From positions 908-23,386 of the forward strand of contig DEPC01000072.1 of the NCBI GenBank assembly GCA_002358555.1: a stretch of DNA of 22,479 nt. Direction: 5' to 3'. Position 1 is the first letter of the stretch; every line of letters starts with the position of its first letter. A program made the position numbers and the translations under genes. The DNA comes from Hungatella sp. UBA3402 (GTDB lineage Bacteria; Bacillota; Clostridia; Lachnospirales; Lachnospiraceae). Positions 15,715 to 22,479 of this stretch are shown here, in pieces. A model generated the notes under the pieces. That model saw only the letters and a list, made by a program, of their open reading frames with translations. It was not told the origin of the DNA and did not search any database.

Positions 15715-16110
15715 ATGTTTTTTATTTGTGGAATCAATCCAGAACAAAAGGAACTACCATTTAATCAATTAGTAATTTGTAACTGTTGTGGAAGCTATGG
15801 ACGATATCAAATCTTTATGACCTATATGTCCCTCAGCCTATTTTTTATACCAATATTAAGATGGGGAAAACATTACTATGTAAAAATGTCCTGCTGCAAT
15901 GCAGTATATGAGCTAAGTCCAGATATTGGAAAACGAATTGCCCGTGGAGAGCGAGTTGAAATTGCCCAAGCTGACTTACATCTTGTGAAATCTGGAACCG
16001 GAAATCCCTGGCAAACTAAATCAGGTATCAAGCGGATATGCGCAAATTGTGGGTATGAGACAGAAGAAAATTTTTCCTATTGCCCAAAATGTGGAGGAAA
16101 GTTAAGCTAA
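15715..16110 (+). CDS. Zinc-ribbon protein with one membrane segment
   Basis: 131 residues. An N-terminal CNCCG pair (about 22-26), a hydrophobic stretch IFMTYMSLSLFFIPIL (about 33-48) likely to insert in the membrane, a CC pair (60-61) in a CCNAVYEL segment, and a C-terminal zinc ribbon CANCGYE ... YCPKCGGK (about 109-127). AGAGGA sits 7-8 nt before the ATG. It lies 35 bp before the ATPase gene in the same direction, so it is probably co-transcribed with the Septu-like pair. Proteins of this shape are common in Firmicutes away from defence genes, so a shared function is uncertain; the role is unknown. Confidence 0.85.
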   Translation: MFFICGINPEQKELPFNQLVICNCCGSYGRYQIFMTYMSLSLFFIPILRWGKHYYVKMSCCNAVYELSPDIGKRIARGERVEIAQADLHLVKSGTGNPWQTKSGIKRICANCGYETEENFSYCPKCGGKLS

Positions 16111-16145
16111 ATGATGGATTCGGAAATCAAACTGGAGGATTTAGA

Positions 16146-17402
16146 ATGGAGCAGATATTTATAACAAATTTAATCATCCAAAAGGTCAGACACTTAAACA
16201 ATATTTCTATTCCTTTAGGAGAAAATCAAATCAAGCATCTAATTTTGACTGGAAAAAATGGAAGTGGAAAAACTAGTGTTGTGGAAGCTTTAGCTGATTA
16301 TCTAAACAATGCATTTACAGATGAATATTTTGATGAGAGAGAAATTTGGTTAAATAATTCTAGAACACAAAGGGAGCTTGGCTTGCAAAATGCAAAAGAT
16401 AAGGGAGAAATTTTACAATTAGAGAAAAGAGTTTCTGAAAATGAGAGGCAATTTAATCAAAGCAGAAAAGGCTTGAATGTAACATTCAATCAGAAGACAA
16501 GTAATCTTTGGACTTTAAAAGAGAAACATCATTATGTATTAGCATATTATCCAGCAGATAGAATATTTGAAGCTATAAAACCTTTACATGTAGAAAAAGT
16601 ACAATTAAAAGAGGATTACCAGATATCTGAATTTCCACGGTCTGAATTTGTTAAATATTTATTAGACTTAAAGGTGACAGAAGCATTAGCAAGAAATAAC
16701 AAAAACGTAGAAAAAGCAGATAGTATTCAGCTATGGTTTGAGAAACTTGAACAGTTATTAAAACAAATTTTTGACGATTCTTCAATAGAATTACTTTTTG
16801 ATGAGGAAACCTTTGATTTTCATATTTCCCAAGATGGAAAAGAACTTTTTGATTTCAATACCTTATCCAGCGGATATCAGGCTGTATTAGATATTGTTTT
16901 GGATATGATTATGCGGATGGAAAGCCAAACTCATCGCTCATTTAATTTTAATCTTTCAGGAATCGTGCTGATTGATGAGATTGAAACCCATCTCCATTTA
17001 GAAGTGCAAAAAAATATCATGCCTCTATTAACCACCATATTTCCTAATATTCAATTTATTGTCACCTCTCACTCGCCCTTTATCCTAAATAGTTTGGAGA
17101 ATGTCGTAATCTATGATTTAGAAAATCATTTATTAGTAGAAAATGGCCTAGATAATATTCCCTATGATGGTATTGTAGAGGGTTATTTCCGAGCAGACAA
17201 GCTTTCAAACAGCCTGAAGACAAAATTTGATAGATATAAAAGTCTTATTAAAAAAGAAAGTCTATCTGATGATGAAATAAATGAAGTTGCAGAATTAGAA
17301 TGGTATCTTGACGAGATACCAGATTATTTGTCAATCAGCATCTCAACAGAGTATCAAAGACTCAAATTAGAATTCATGAATCGGGAGGAACTTGATGGTT
17401 AA
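16146..17402 (+). CDS. ptuA: AAA ATPase of a Septu-type (PtuA-like) defence pair
   Basis: A 418-residue ABC/SMC-like ATPase. Walker A GKNGSGKT is at 36-43, a coiled-coil-like charged insert follows (about 85-115), the signature LSSGYQAVLDI begins at 240, Walker B IVLIDEIETHLH contains D277-E278, and the H-loop is IVTSHSPFIL. ATG 16146 has GGAGGA 6 nt upstream; earlier in-frame codons lie in the end of the zinc-ribbon gene and lack a site. Its stop overlaps the HNH nuclease start by 8 bp. An ATPase of this type directly before a TIGR02646-like HNH protein is the Septu arrangement, in which PtuA and PtuB form a complex that cuts invading DNA. No reverse transcriptase is present, so it is not a retron. 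The gene symbol is by architecture only. Confidence 0.82.
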   Translation: MEQIFITNLIIQKVRHLNNISIPLGENQIKHLILTGKNGSGKTSVVEALADYLNNAFTDEYFDEREIWLNNSRTQRELGLQNAKDKGEILQLEKRVSENERQFNQSRKGLNVTFNQKTSNLWTLKEKHHYVLAYYPADRIFEAIKPLHVEKVQLKEDYQISEFPRSEFVKYLLDLKVTEALARNNKNVEKADSIQLWFEKLEQLLKQIFDDSSIELLFDEETFDFHISQDGKELFDFNTLSSGYQAVLDIVLDMIMRMESQTHRSFNFNLSGIVLIDEIETHLHLEVQKNIMPLLTTIFPNIQFIVTSHSPFILNSLENVVIYDLENHLLVENGLDNIPYDGIVEGYFRADKLSNSLKTKFDRYKSLIKKESLSDDEINEVAELEWYLDEIPDYLSISISTEYQRLKLEFMNREELDG

Positions 17403-18065
17403 AATAGAACGCTCCTTTCCTGCACCTGCATCCTTAGTAAAAGAAGCTAAGAAAGCGAATGGCAGATATGATAAACAAGATGTAATAGAACAGCTAAAAA
17501 AAGATTTTCATAACAAATGTTATATCTGTGAAATAAAAGAATTACAGGACCCAAATGTGGAACATTTACTTCCACATAAAAATGGAATATATATATATCA
17601 AGAAAATTCGATTGGGAAAATCTTTTCTGGTCCTGTGGACATTGTAATGGAGTTAAGAATAACAAGAAATATGATGAAGGAATCCTCGATTGCTGTAAAT
17701 ATGACCCAGAAAAATACTTGTATTTTTCAATTCAAGATAATGCTGTATTGATAGAGGTTATAACCCCAGATGATGAACTACAGAATCGAACTGCATTATT
17801 GATAACAGAGACATTCTCTATAAGAAATACTGGTATGAGAACTTATACCAGTGATGAAAGGTTCAAATTACTTCAAAAAGAAATGAATATTTTGTATAAA
17901 CAGCTTGAAAAATTGCATACTGTTTCTAATTCAATGGTAACTATGAGAATCATTCGCGGTTTATTAAGAAGAGAATCTGCATTTGCAGCATTCAAAAGAT
18001 GTTATGTGCGTAGACATGCCGCAGAATACCCAGAGCTTCAACAGTATATAGCATTAGATACATAG
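17395..18065 (+). pseudogene. ptuB: HNH nuclease of the Septu-type pair (PtuB-like), frameshifted at an AT repeat
   Basis: The gene starts at ATG 17395 (GGGAGG upstream, overlapping the ATPase stop). The first frame gives MVKIERSFPAPASLVKEAKK ... KCYICE ... VEHLLPHKNG, with the first CxxC at Cys42/Cys45 and the HNH Glu56-His57/His61. It then runs through an (AT)6 tract (17587-17598) into a wrong frame and stops at 17751. The frame one base earlier continues perfectly: RKFDWENLFWSCGHCN, with the second CxxC, up to the conserved LLRRESAFAAFKRCYVR tail and a stop at 18065. Removing one AT unit gives an uninterrupted 222-codon gene of normal family length. As written, the product is a 118-residue stub lacking half the zinc site. 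It could be inactivated, phase-variable or a sequence error. Confidence 0.85.
17587..17598 (+). repeat. (AT)6 dinucleotide tract at the nuclease frameshift
   Basis: Six AT units inside the HNH nuclease gene. Five units would restore the frame exactly (NGIYIS-RKFDW), so strand slippage by one unit explains the frameshift. Confidence 0.85.
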
Positions 18066-18156
18066 AAACAGAAAGCTATCTACTGGCAATAGATTAAATT
18101 GCTGAACAATTTTACTTTATGCATCTCCACAGGAATAGAGTTGTATCTATAAAACA

Positions 18157-18240
18157 GGAGACTTAGAGTTACTGTCTCCGAAGCTGCAGGACCAAGAGCC
18201 GCCTTCTTCCGAGAGTTGCTTTTATCTACTTTTAAGTACT
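18157..18240. repeat. Non-coding repeat copy D
   Basis: The gap 18066-18278 holds no gene. A hairpin GGAGAC/GTCTCC (18157-18162 and 18174-18179) is followed by a stretch that aligns with 14561-14627 of copy C: AGAGTTACT, CTCC, GCAG, CCA, CCTTCTT and GTTGCTTTTATCTAC in the same order. The CCTTCTTCCGAG part also matches the inverted left end of copy C (14170-14182). It might terminate transcription from the Septu-like cluster, but no clear T-run is attached. Confidence 0.5.
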
Positions 18241-18278
18241 TTGGTTTAAAAAATATTGCCTCAATCCTCTATCTGCTC

Positions 18279-18307
18279 TTTTCAGCTTGTCGAAAATGTG
18301 ATAAAAT
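18279..18307 (+). promoter_or_regulatory. Promoter of the NlpC/P60 gene
   Basis: TTTTCA (18279-18284), 17-nt spacer, extended -10 TGA-TAAAAT (18299-18307). The transcript would start about 25 nt before the ATG at 18339. Confidence 0.45.
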
Positions 18308-18338
18308 GGACGAAATTTGACGGAAAAGGGGCGCTTTT

Positions 18339-19928
18339 ATGAAAAGGTGGATTACAAAATGTTGGCAAGGTACAGCATTTGGAATTGCGGCTCTTTTGGC
18401 CGCTGTGGGGCTCAATGGATGTGACAGTGCAGCATACCGAGGACAGACAACACAGCCCACAGAATCTCAAGAAGTGGAAATCACAACAGAGGAGACTCCT
18501 TCCCAGGAGGATACGATATTAGAAGGATTAAATCCAATCACTCCTGAGGGACCAGAGTACAATATATTGAAAGATTTACCTGTGCCAGAGACAGAACCTG
18601 CACCAGAGTATTACCGTATCGGAGTGGAACACGAGAGTGTGGCAAAGCTCCAGGAACGGCTTATGGAGCTGGGGTTCATGGATAATGATGAACCTACAGA
18701 ATATTATGGAAATGTTACTCAGTCCGCTGTCAAGTCTTTCCAGAGGCAGAATGGACTAGCCCAAGATGGAATTATCGGCCCTTCTACCTGGCAGGCAATT
18801 ATGGACCCAACGGCAAAATATTATGCTGCAGCAAATGGAGACCAAGGTCAAGATATTGAGCGTATTCAGGGACGTTTGTATGAGCTTGGCTATCTGGCAA
18901 CTGCGGACCAGGTGACAGGAAATTTTGGCGATAAGACAGAAGAAGCTGTTAAAAAGCTTCAGGAAATCAATTCCATTGAGCCAGACGGCAAAGTGGGACG
19001 GCAGACCTTGAATCTTCTATACAGTGATGAGATAAAGCCTAATATGCTGACCTATGGGGATCGAAGTGAAGTAGTCCAGGCTGCACAGGAAAGATTGAAA
19101 ACTTTGGGATATTTGACCACAGACCCTGATGGCGCCTATGGGCTTGATACTTCGATTGCATTAAAACAATTCCAGTCCAGAAATGACTTGGTGGTAGATG
19201 GATATTTAGGCCCTTCTACCAGGGCAGTGCTAAACAGCTCTGAGGCAGTTCCCAATGGCCTGTCTTTAGGCGACCAGGGCGACAGTGTCCAACAAGTACA
19301 ACAGCTTCTCAGCAAATATGGATATCTTTCTTCTGCCAATATAACAGGATATTTTGGAGAAGTAACAGAGAATGCAGTAAAAAATTTTCAGAAAAATAAC
19401 AGTCTGTCCAGTGATGGTTCCGTAGGCATGATGACCATGACAAAGCTCACCAGTAATGATGTGAAGCGTTCCACAGGCGGTACAACTTCTGGCGGTTCCA
19501 GCAGTTCAGGAAAAACGTCAAGCAGTGGTTCTTCTGGAAAAAGCTCGTCTGGGACTTCTACTGGCAAGGGGGCAAGCGCTCTTATTTCCATTGCCAGTTC
19601 TAAGTTGGGATGCCCCTATGTCTATGGAGCCAAGGGACCTAATTCCTTTGACTGTTCTGGATTTGTATACTGGTGTTTGAATCAGGTGGGAGTAAGACAG
19701 AGCTATATCACTTCCTCTGGATGGAGAAGTGTTGGAAAGTACACAAAAATTACCAGCTTTAATAACTTAAAAGCAGGTGATATCATTGTGGTCAGTGGTC
19801 ATGTAGGAATTGTAGCAGGTGGTGGTACTGTAATTGATGCATCCTCCAGCAACGGACGGGTGGTACATCGCTCCTTAAGTTCTTGGTGGAGAAATAATTT
19901 TATCTGTGGATGGAGAATATTTGGATAA
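18339..19928 (+). CDS. Cell-wall hydrolase: lipoprotein-like signal, four peptidoglycan-binding repeats, NlpC/P60
   Basis: An exported 529-residue murein endopeptidase. The N-terminus KRWITKCW ... GIAALLAAVGLNGCDSA is a signal with a lipobox-like LNGC (Cys28), so it is probably tethered to the outer face of the membrane. A Glu/Thr/Pro-rich spacer (about 32-90) follows. Four PG_binding_1 repeats lie at about 94-155, 168-229, 240-300 and 311-372, each with the (LQ)xxLxxLGY ... FQ ... DGxxGxxT pattern. A Ser/Gly/Thr-rich linker (about 376-414) leads to the NlpC/P60 domain, with catalytic Cys439 in DCSGFVYW and His488 in SGHVGIVAG; the third polar residue is likely Asp in VIDASS. It would cleave stem peptides during growth or division. 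It is monocistronic, with AAGGGG before the start. Confidence 0.93.
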   Translation: MKRWITKCWQGTAFGIAALLAAVGLNGCDSAAYRGQTTQPTESQEVEITTEETPSQEDTILEGLNPITPEGPEYNILKDLPVPETEPAPEYYRIGVEHESVAKLQERLMELGFMDNDEPTEYYGNVTQSAVKSFQRQNGLAQDGIIGPSTWQAIMDPTAKYYAAANGDQGQDIERIQGRLYELGYLATADQVTGNFGDKTEEAVKKLQEINSIEPDGKVGRQTLNLLYSDEIKPNMLTYGDRSEVVQAAQERLKTLGYLTTDPDGAYGLDTSIALKQFQSRNDLVVDGYLGPSTRAVLNSSEAVPNGLSLGDQGDSVQQVQQLLSKYGYLSSANITGYFGEVTENAVKNFQKNNSLSSDGSVGMMTMTKLTSNDVKRSTGGTTSGGSSSSGKTSSSGSSGKSSSGTSTGKGASALISIASSKLGCPYVYGAKGPNSFDCSGFVYWCLNQVGVRQSYITSSGWRSVGKYTKITSFNNLKAGDIIVVSGHVGIVAGGGTVIDASSSNGRVVHRSLSSWWRNNFICGWRIFG

Positions 19929-19961
19929 TACATATTCATATATCCAACAAACAAAAATTTA

Positions 19962-19990
19962 TTTACAAAAACTATTTGCTGATATATGAT
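19962..19990 (+). promoter_or_regulatory. Promoter of the alpha-galactosidase gene
   Basis: TTTACA (19962-19967), 17-nt spacer, TATGAT (19985-19990). The predicted start near 19997 leaves an 80-nt leader containing a stem-loop. Confidence 0.55.
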
Positions 19991-20024
19991 TTGGAAAAAG
20001 TTTCAGTTAGTAAATAAGACCAAA

Positions 20025-20053
20025 GGTAGTATCAAGTAAGATTTGACGCTACC
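20025..20053 (+). promoter_or_regulatory. Stem-loop/dyad in the alpha-galactosidase leader
   Basis: GGTAG (20025-20029) pairs with CTACC (20049-20053), and TCAA (20032-20035) with TTGA (20043-20046), separated by a 2x2 internal loop and closed by a 7-nt loop. It lies between the predicted transcription start and the ribosome site AGGAGG. It could be a repressor operator or a leader RNA structure; no T-run follows, so a terminator is unlikely. Confidence 0.4.
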
Positions 20054-20076
20054 AGACCAAATCAGGAGGAACGAAT

Positions 20077-21267
20077 ATGATAGCAGCAAAACCGCCTATG
20101 GGGTGGAATTCATGGAACACCTTTGGCAAGGATATTGATGAAGAATTAATTTTTCAGATTGCAGATACCATGGTAGAAAAGGGATATCGAGATGCTGGTT
20201 ATGAATATCTGGTTATTGATGATTGCTGGTCTTTACCAGAACGGGATAACAATGGAAATCTAGCGCCAGACCCAATTAAGTTTCCTCATGGAATGAAAGC
20301 TGTCGCTGATTACGTCCACAAGGCAGGACTAAAATTTGGGATGTATTCCTGCGCTGGAATCCGTACTTGTGCCAACTATCCCGCCAGCTATGACCATGAA
20401 TTTCAAGATGCCAGACAATTTGCAGAGTGGGGCGTGGATTATCTCAAATATGACTATTGTAATTTTCCTAAAAATGCAGATGGCATCAACCGCTATCACA
20501 CTATGAGTATGGCATTGAAGGCTTCTGGACGGGAAATCTGCTTTGCGGCCTGCAACTGGGGACATCATGATGCATGGAACTGGATGCGTTCTATTGGGGC
20601 ACATATGTATCGGTCTACAGGAGATATTTTTGACAATTTCCGTTCCTTTATGGGAATCTTTCAATCACAGTTGGAACATTTATGCCAATCTGGTCCCTAT
20701 TGCTTCAATGATATGGACATGCTCACTGTGGGAATGTACAATGAAGGGAATGCAGCGATTGGCAAACCCTGTACAGATGGAGAATATCGGATGCAGTTTT
20801 CCCTCTGGTGCTTATGTGGAGTTCCTCTGATGATTGGGGCTGATATCCGCAAATTATCTTCTGAGATGCAAAAGCTTCTTTTGAATCAGGAACTAATCAG
20901 TATTGACCAGGACCCAGAATGTCGTCCTCCCTTCCTGGTAGGTAAGCGGAGTGTCATGGTTCCAGAACAAGATAAAGAAAATGCAGTGGAGCCTCTGCGT
21001 GCAGTAAAGGACCAGCTTTATACCTTTATCAAACATCTCTCTGACAATGAATTTGTCATTGCCTACTATAACCTGTTTGAAGAAGAGCGCGAAATAAGTT
21101 GTATCTTTGCTGATGCAGGAGTTCCTTATACATCAGGCTATGGCTTTGCTATGAAAGATATCTTTACTGGAGAAGATTTAGGGTTAAAAAAGGATTATTA
21201 TATTGTATCTGTTCCAGGACATGATTGTAAGCTGTTTCGATGCCGCCTGGAAAAGTTTGGTGTGTAA
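20077..21267 (+). CDS. Alpha-galactosidase, GH27
   Basis: Cytoplasmic (no signal peptide) enzyme that removes terminal alpha-galactose from melibiose- or raffinose-type sugars. 396 residues, the normal GH27 length. The entry motif PPMGWNSWNTF (6-16), YLVIDDCW (44-51), nucleophile Asp126 in DYLKYDYCNFP, the acid region FNDMDMLTVGM (210-220) and CGVPLMIGADIR all match the family; relatives more often read NDPDML at the acid site. A beta-sandwich C-terminal domain follows (about 300-396). AGGAGG precedes the ATG. It is followed after one base by a tiny zinc-binding-type gene. The Mgl-type importer at the other end of the window could bring in related sugars, but the two are far apart. Confidence 0.94.
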   Translation: MIAAKPPMGWNSWNTFGKDIDEELIFQIADTMVEKGYRDAGYEYLVIDDCWSLPERDNNGNLAPDPIKFPHGMKAVADYVHKAGLKFGMYSCAGIRTCANYPASYDHEFQDARQFAEWGVDYLKYDYCNFPKNADGINRYHTMSMALKASGREICFAACNWGHHDAWNWMRSIGAHMYRSTGDIFDNFRSFMGIFQSQLEHLCQSGPYCFNDMDMLTVGMYNEGNAAIGKPCTDGEYRMQFSLWCLCGVPLMIGADIRKLSSEMQKLLLNQELISIDQDPECRPPFLVGKRSVMVPEQDKENAVEPLRAVKDQLYTFIKHLSDNEFVIAYYNLFEEEREISCIFADAGVPYTSGYGFAMKDIFTGEDLGLKKDYYIVSVPGHDCKLFRCRLEKFGV

Positions 21268-21268
21268 T

Positions 21269-21472
21269 ATGGAAGAATCCATTCAATACTGTCGAAAATG
21301 TGGAAAAGAACTGTCAGCCGATGAAGTTGCAGTCACCAAAAAGCTTATAAATCGAGGAACTACTGTTTTCTTCTGCCTTGACTGTCTGGCAGAAAGCTTT
21401 GAGGTCCATAAATCTGATATTGAAAAGAAGATTATTTATTTTAAAGAGATGGGATGTACATTGTTTTCATGA
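21269..21472 (+). CDS. Small double-CxxC (zinc finger-like) protein
   Basis: 67 residues from ATG 21269, one base after the alpha-galactosidase stop codon. It has no good ribosome site of its own, so it is probably translated by coupling. Cys8-Cys11 (YCRKCGKEL) and Cys36-Cys39 (FFCLDCLAE) would form one treble-clef or ribbon-like zinc site around a basic helix (VAVTKKLINRG); the tail is helical (EVHKSDIEKKIIYFKEMG). The pattern is conserved-looking and common in related gut bacteria as far as I recall, but no function is known to me. Confidence 0.75.
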   Translation: MEESIQYCRKCGKELSADEVAVTKKLINRGTTVFFCLDCLAESFEVHKSDIEKKIIYFKEMGCTLFS

Positions 21473-21494
21473 GACCTATCTACAGCTTCTGAAA

Positions 21495-21538
21495 AACAGC
21501 CAATATAAAAGATAAAACTTAGTAAAAAGGGGGCTGTT
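21495..21538. repeat. Short inverted pair in the 21473-21821 gap
   Basis: AACAGCC (21495-21501) and GGCTGTT (21532-21538) pair across a 30-nt loop; the right side continues as GGGGGCTGTTCAAAAAAT, which resembles terminal sequences of some transposons. No transposase is present. Except for this and the hairpin at 21582-21607, I see nothing convincing in the gap. Confidence 0.3.
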
Positions 21539-21581
21539 CAAAAAATGTATCTTATCAACACTCTATAAACAAGTATTCTAA

Positions 21582-21607
21582 ATAAGCTCGTCTTTTGGCG
21601 AGCTTAT
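21582..21607. terminator. Hairpin, possible bidirectional terminator
   Basis: A perfect 9-bp stem ATAAGCTCG/CGAGCTTAT with an 8-nt loop lies between the rightward galactosidase operon and the leftward reductase gene. T-tracts on either side are poor (TCCTCTT rightward, TTTAGAAT leftward), so termination is only likely. Confidence 0.4.
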
Positions 21608-21821
21608 CCTCTTGTAGATTATAAAATTTAGAAACATTAGCTCAGCTGAATGATTACATTTATCCCTATGTACAATTAGTACAATATCAGATTCCCTAAA
21701 GTCTGCTGCCTTCCAATTCCAGAAAAGTGTTCCCATTACATATAGTTTGAAATATAATACATATTTCTTACATACAAGTATTGAACTCATATCCACTTAA
21801 CAATTCTGCAAACTGGAATTA

Positions 21822-22479
21822 TCAGTGAATTACCTCATAACGCAATCGTAAATATGAATTCTCCAAAAGCACATATTCTTGCAGCTTCAGAACACCTAAT
21901 TTTGACAATTCCTTTTGTGAAAGCAAAGATTTACCATCAATTAAAGTAGATGTATCTTTTCCACCAATCAAAATTGGAGCAACAACAATATCAACATAAT
22001 CGAATAGTTTTTCACGAAGAAACAAGCCATTTAACGTTCCTCCAGTTTGTATCGTTATTCTCTCACAGCCATATTCTGATTTGAGCTTTATAAGTGCATC
22101 TTTTAGTGATAATTCGTTTTGATGTATGATATGAAAGTTATCTTTCTCTATGTTAAATGCAGGATGTTTTGCATTTGATGTAATCAACACAAACTTTTTT
22201 GATAATGCACAAAAATACTGTATACCATTTTCAGTCAAATGCCTGTTATCTATTATCACAAAAGATACAGGCGTTTTATTTGGCATTTTCTTTGTATTAA
22301 CACCCATTTTTGCTTGAACTCGACCAGAATTGAGAGTCCATAAATCTGTTGTTTGTTCTATTTCATAATATTGGTGCAATCCTTCGCTAACCCCTGCAAT
22401 TTTTGGAAAATCCTTGTCTACATCTAAATCGTCTGATGCACCAGTGCTTATTTTTCCATCAACCGACATCAGCATAAAC
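21822..22479 (-). CDS. RibD C-terminal/dihydrofolate-reductase-like protein (5' partial)
   Basis: Likely NADPH-dependent reductase of the RibD_C group. The visible reading begins at the window edge just before MLMSVDGKIST; the family normally has a few residues before this motif, and no ribosome site is visible, so the start is probably outside. Further family marks are LWTLNSGRVQAKMGVN (about 45-60) and TIQTGGTLNGLFL with LFDYVDIVVAPILIGGKDTSTLIDG near the end. About 217 residues are visible, close to full length. It has no ribD deaminase domain and no other riboflavin gene in view, so it may act on another pteridine- or pyrimidine-like substrate. The substrate is not deducible. Confidence 0.85.
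   Translation of the reverse strand, partial: FMLMSVDGKISTGASDDLDVDKDFPKIAGVSEGLHQYYEIEQTTDLWTLNSGRVQAKMGVNTKKMPNKTPVSFVIIDNRHLTENGIQYFCALSKKFVLITSNAKHPAFNIEKDNFHIIHQNELSLKDALIKLKSEYGCERITIQTGGTLNGLFLREKLFDYVDIVVAPILIGGKDTSTLIDGKSLLSQKELSKLGVLKLQEYVLLENSYLRLRYEVIH

Noticed and set aside
15535..15747. 70-codon leftward frame upstream of the zinc-ribbon gene
   Set aside because: It overlaps two predicted promoters and a hairpin leader, has no ribosome site and no family resemblance.
17718..18065. Independent 115-codon gene after the HNH stub
   Set aside because: Its first codon is a TTG without ribosome site, and the frame extends upstream into the missing half of the nuclease, so it is the same broken gene.
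16146..18338. Retron (ATPase-HNH effector with reverse transcriptase and msr-msd)
   Set aside because: No reverse transcriptase reading frame exists in the window, and the non-coding stretch after the pair matches a repeat found elsewhere.
21529..21546. Insertion-sequence end (GGGGGCTGTTCAAAAAAT)
   Set aside because: It looks like some transposon termini, but there is no transposase, no matching far end and no target duplication, so it was only noted within a repeat entry.
21578..21796. 72-codon leftward frame in the 21473-21821 gap
   Set aside because: It runs through the 9-bp hairpin, has no ribosome site and no recognisable domain; a transposon scrap is possible but unsupported.

Overview
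The window looks like low-GC Gram-positive chromosome, most likely a gut Lachnospiraceae (Blautia-type) bacterium. This rests on strong AGGAGG-type ribosome sites, a TreP/TreA/TreR trehalose locus, a soluble HAMP/PAS-like diguanylate cyclase, an Mgl-type sugar importer and the general style of the proteins. Taxonomy is an inference only. No rRNA, tRNA or CRISPR array was found.

Layout. 1-2001: the 3' part of a galactose-type ABC importer (mglA cut by the window edge, then mglC). 2002-2394: a 31-bp perfect hairpin belonging to a dispersed repeat family, then a promoter. 2395-4868: a diguanylate cyclase whose stop codon overlaps the start of acetate kinase (ATGA). 4852-5403: a leftward TetR regulator, divergent from an orphan glycogen branching enzyme (5678-7477); a palindrome lies over the tetR promoter and next to the glgB promoter. 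7822-8625: a serine lipase-like alpha/beta hydrolase. 8626-9257: a decayed HAD phosphatase gene (frameshift plus lost C-terminus). 9482-14069: the trehalose locus, with leftward treP-treA, divergent treR, near-consensus promoters and three TTGTTTAAACA operators. 14070-14755: a long non-coding stretch with a structured inverted repeat. 14756-15489: two small leftward genes of unknown function. 15715-18065: a zinc-ribbon membrane protein, then an AAA ATPase and an HNH nuclease that match a Septu-type (PtuAB) anti-phage pair; the nuclease is frameshifted at an (AT)6 tract. 18339-19928: a lipoprotein-like cell-wall hydrolase with four peptidoglycan-binding repeats and an NlpC/P60 domain. 20077-21472: a GH27 alpha-galactosidase coupled to a tiny double-CxxC protein. 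21822-22479: a RibD/DHFR-like reductase cut by the right edge.

Functionally, much of the window serves carbohydrate use: hexose import (MglAC), alpha-galactoside cleavage, trehalose uptake and hydrolysis, glycogen branching and acetate-forming ATP generation. The accessory material consists of the Septu-like pair, the small unknown genes, the HAD pseudogene and several related non-coding hairpin repeats that fill the longer intergenic gaps.

The observation most worth checking is the (AT)6 tract in the HNH nuclease. Removing one AT unit restores a continuous 222-codon nuclease with all its zinc and HNH residues, so the defence system may be switched off, phase-variable, or affected by a sequencing error.
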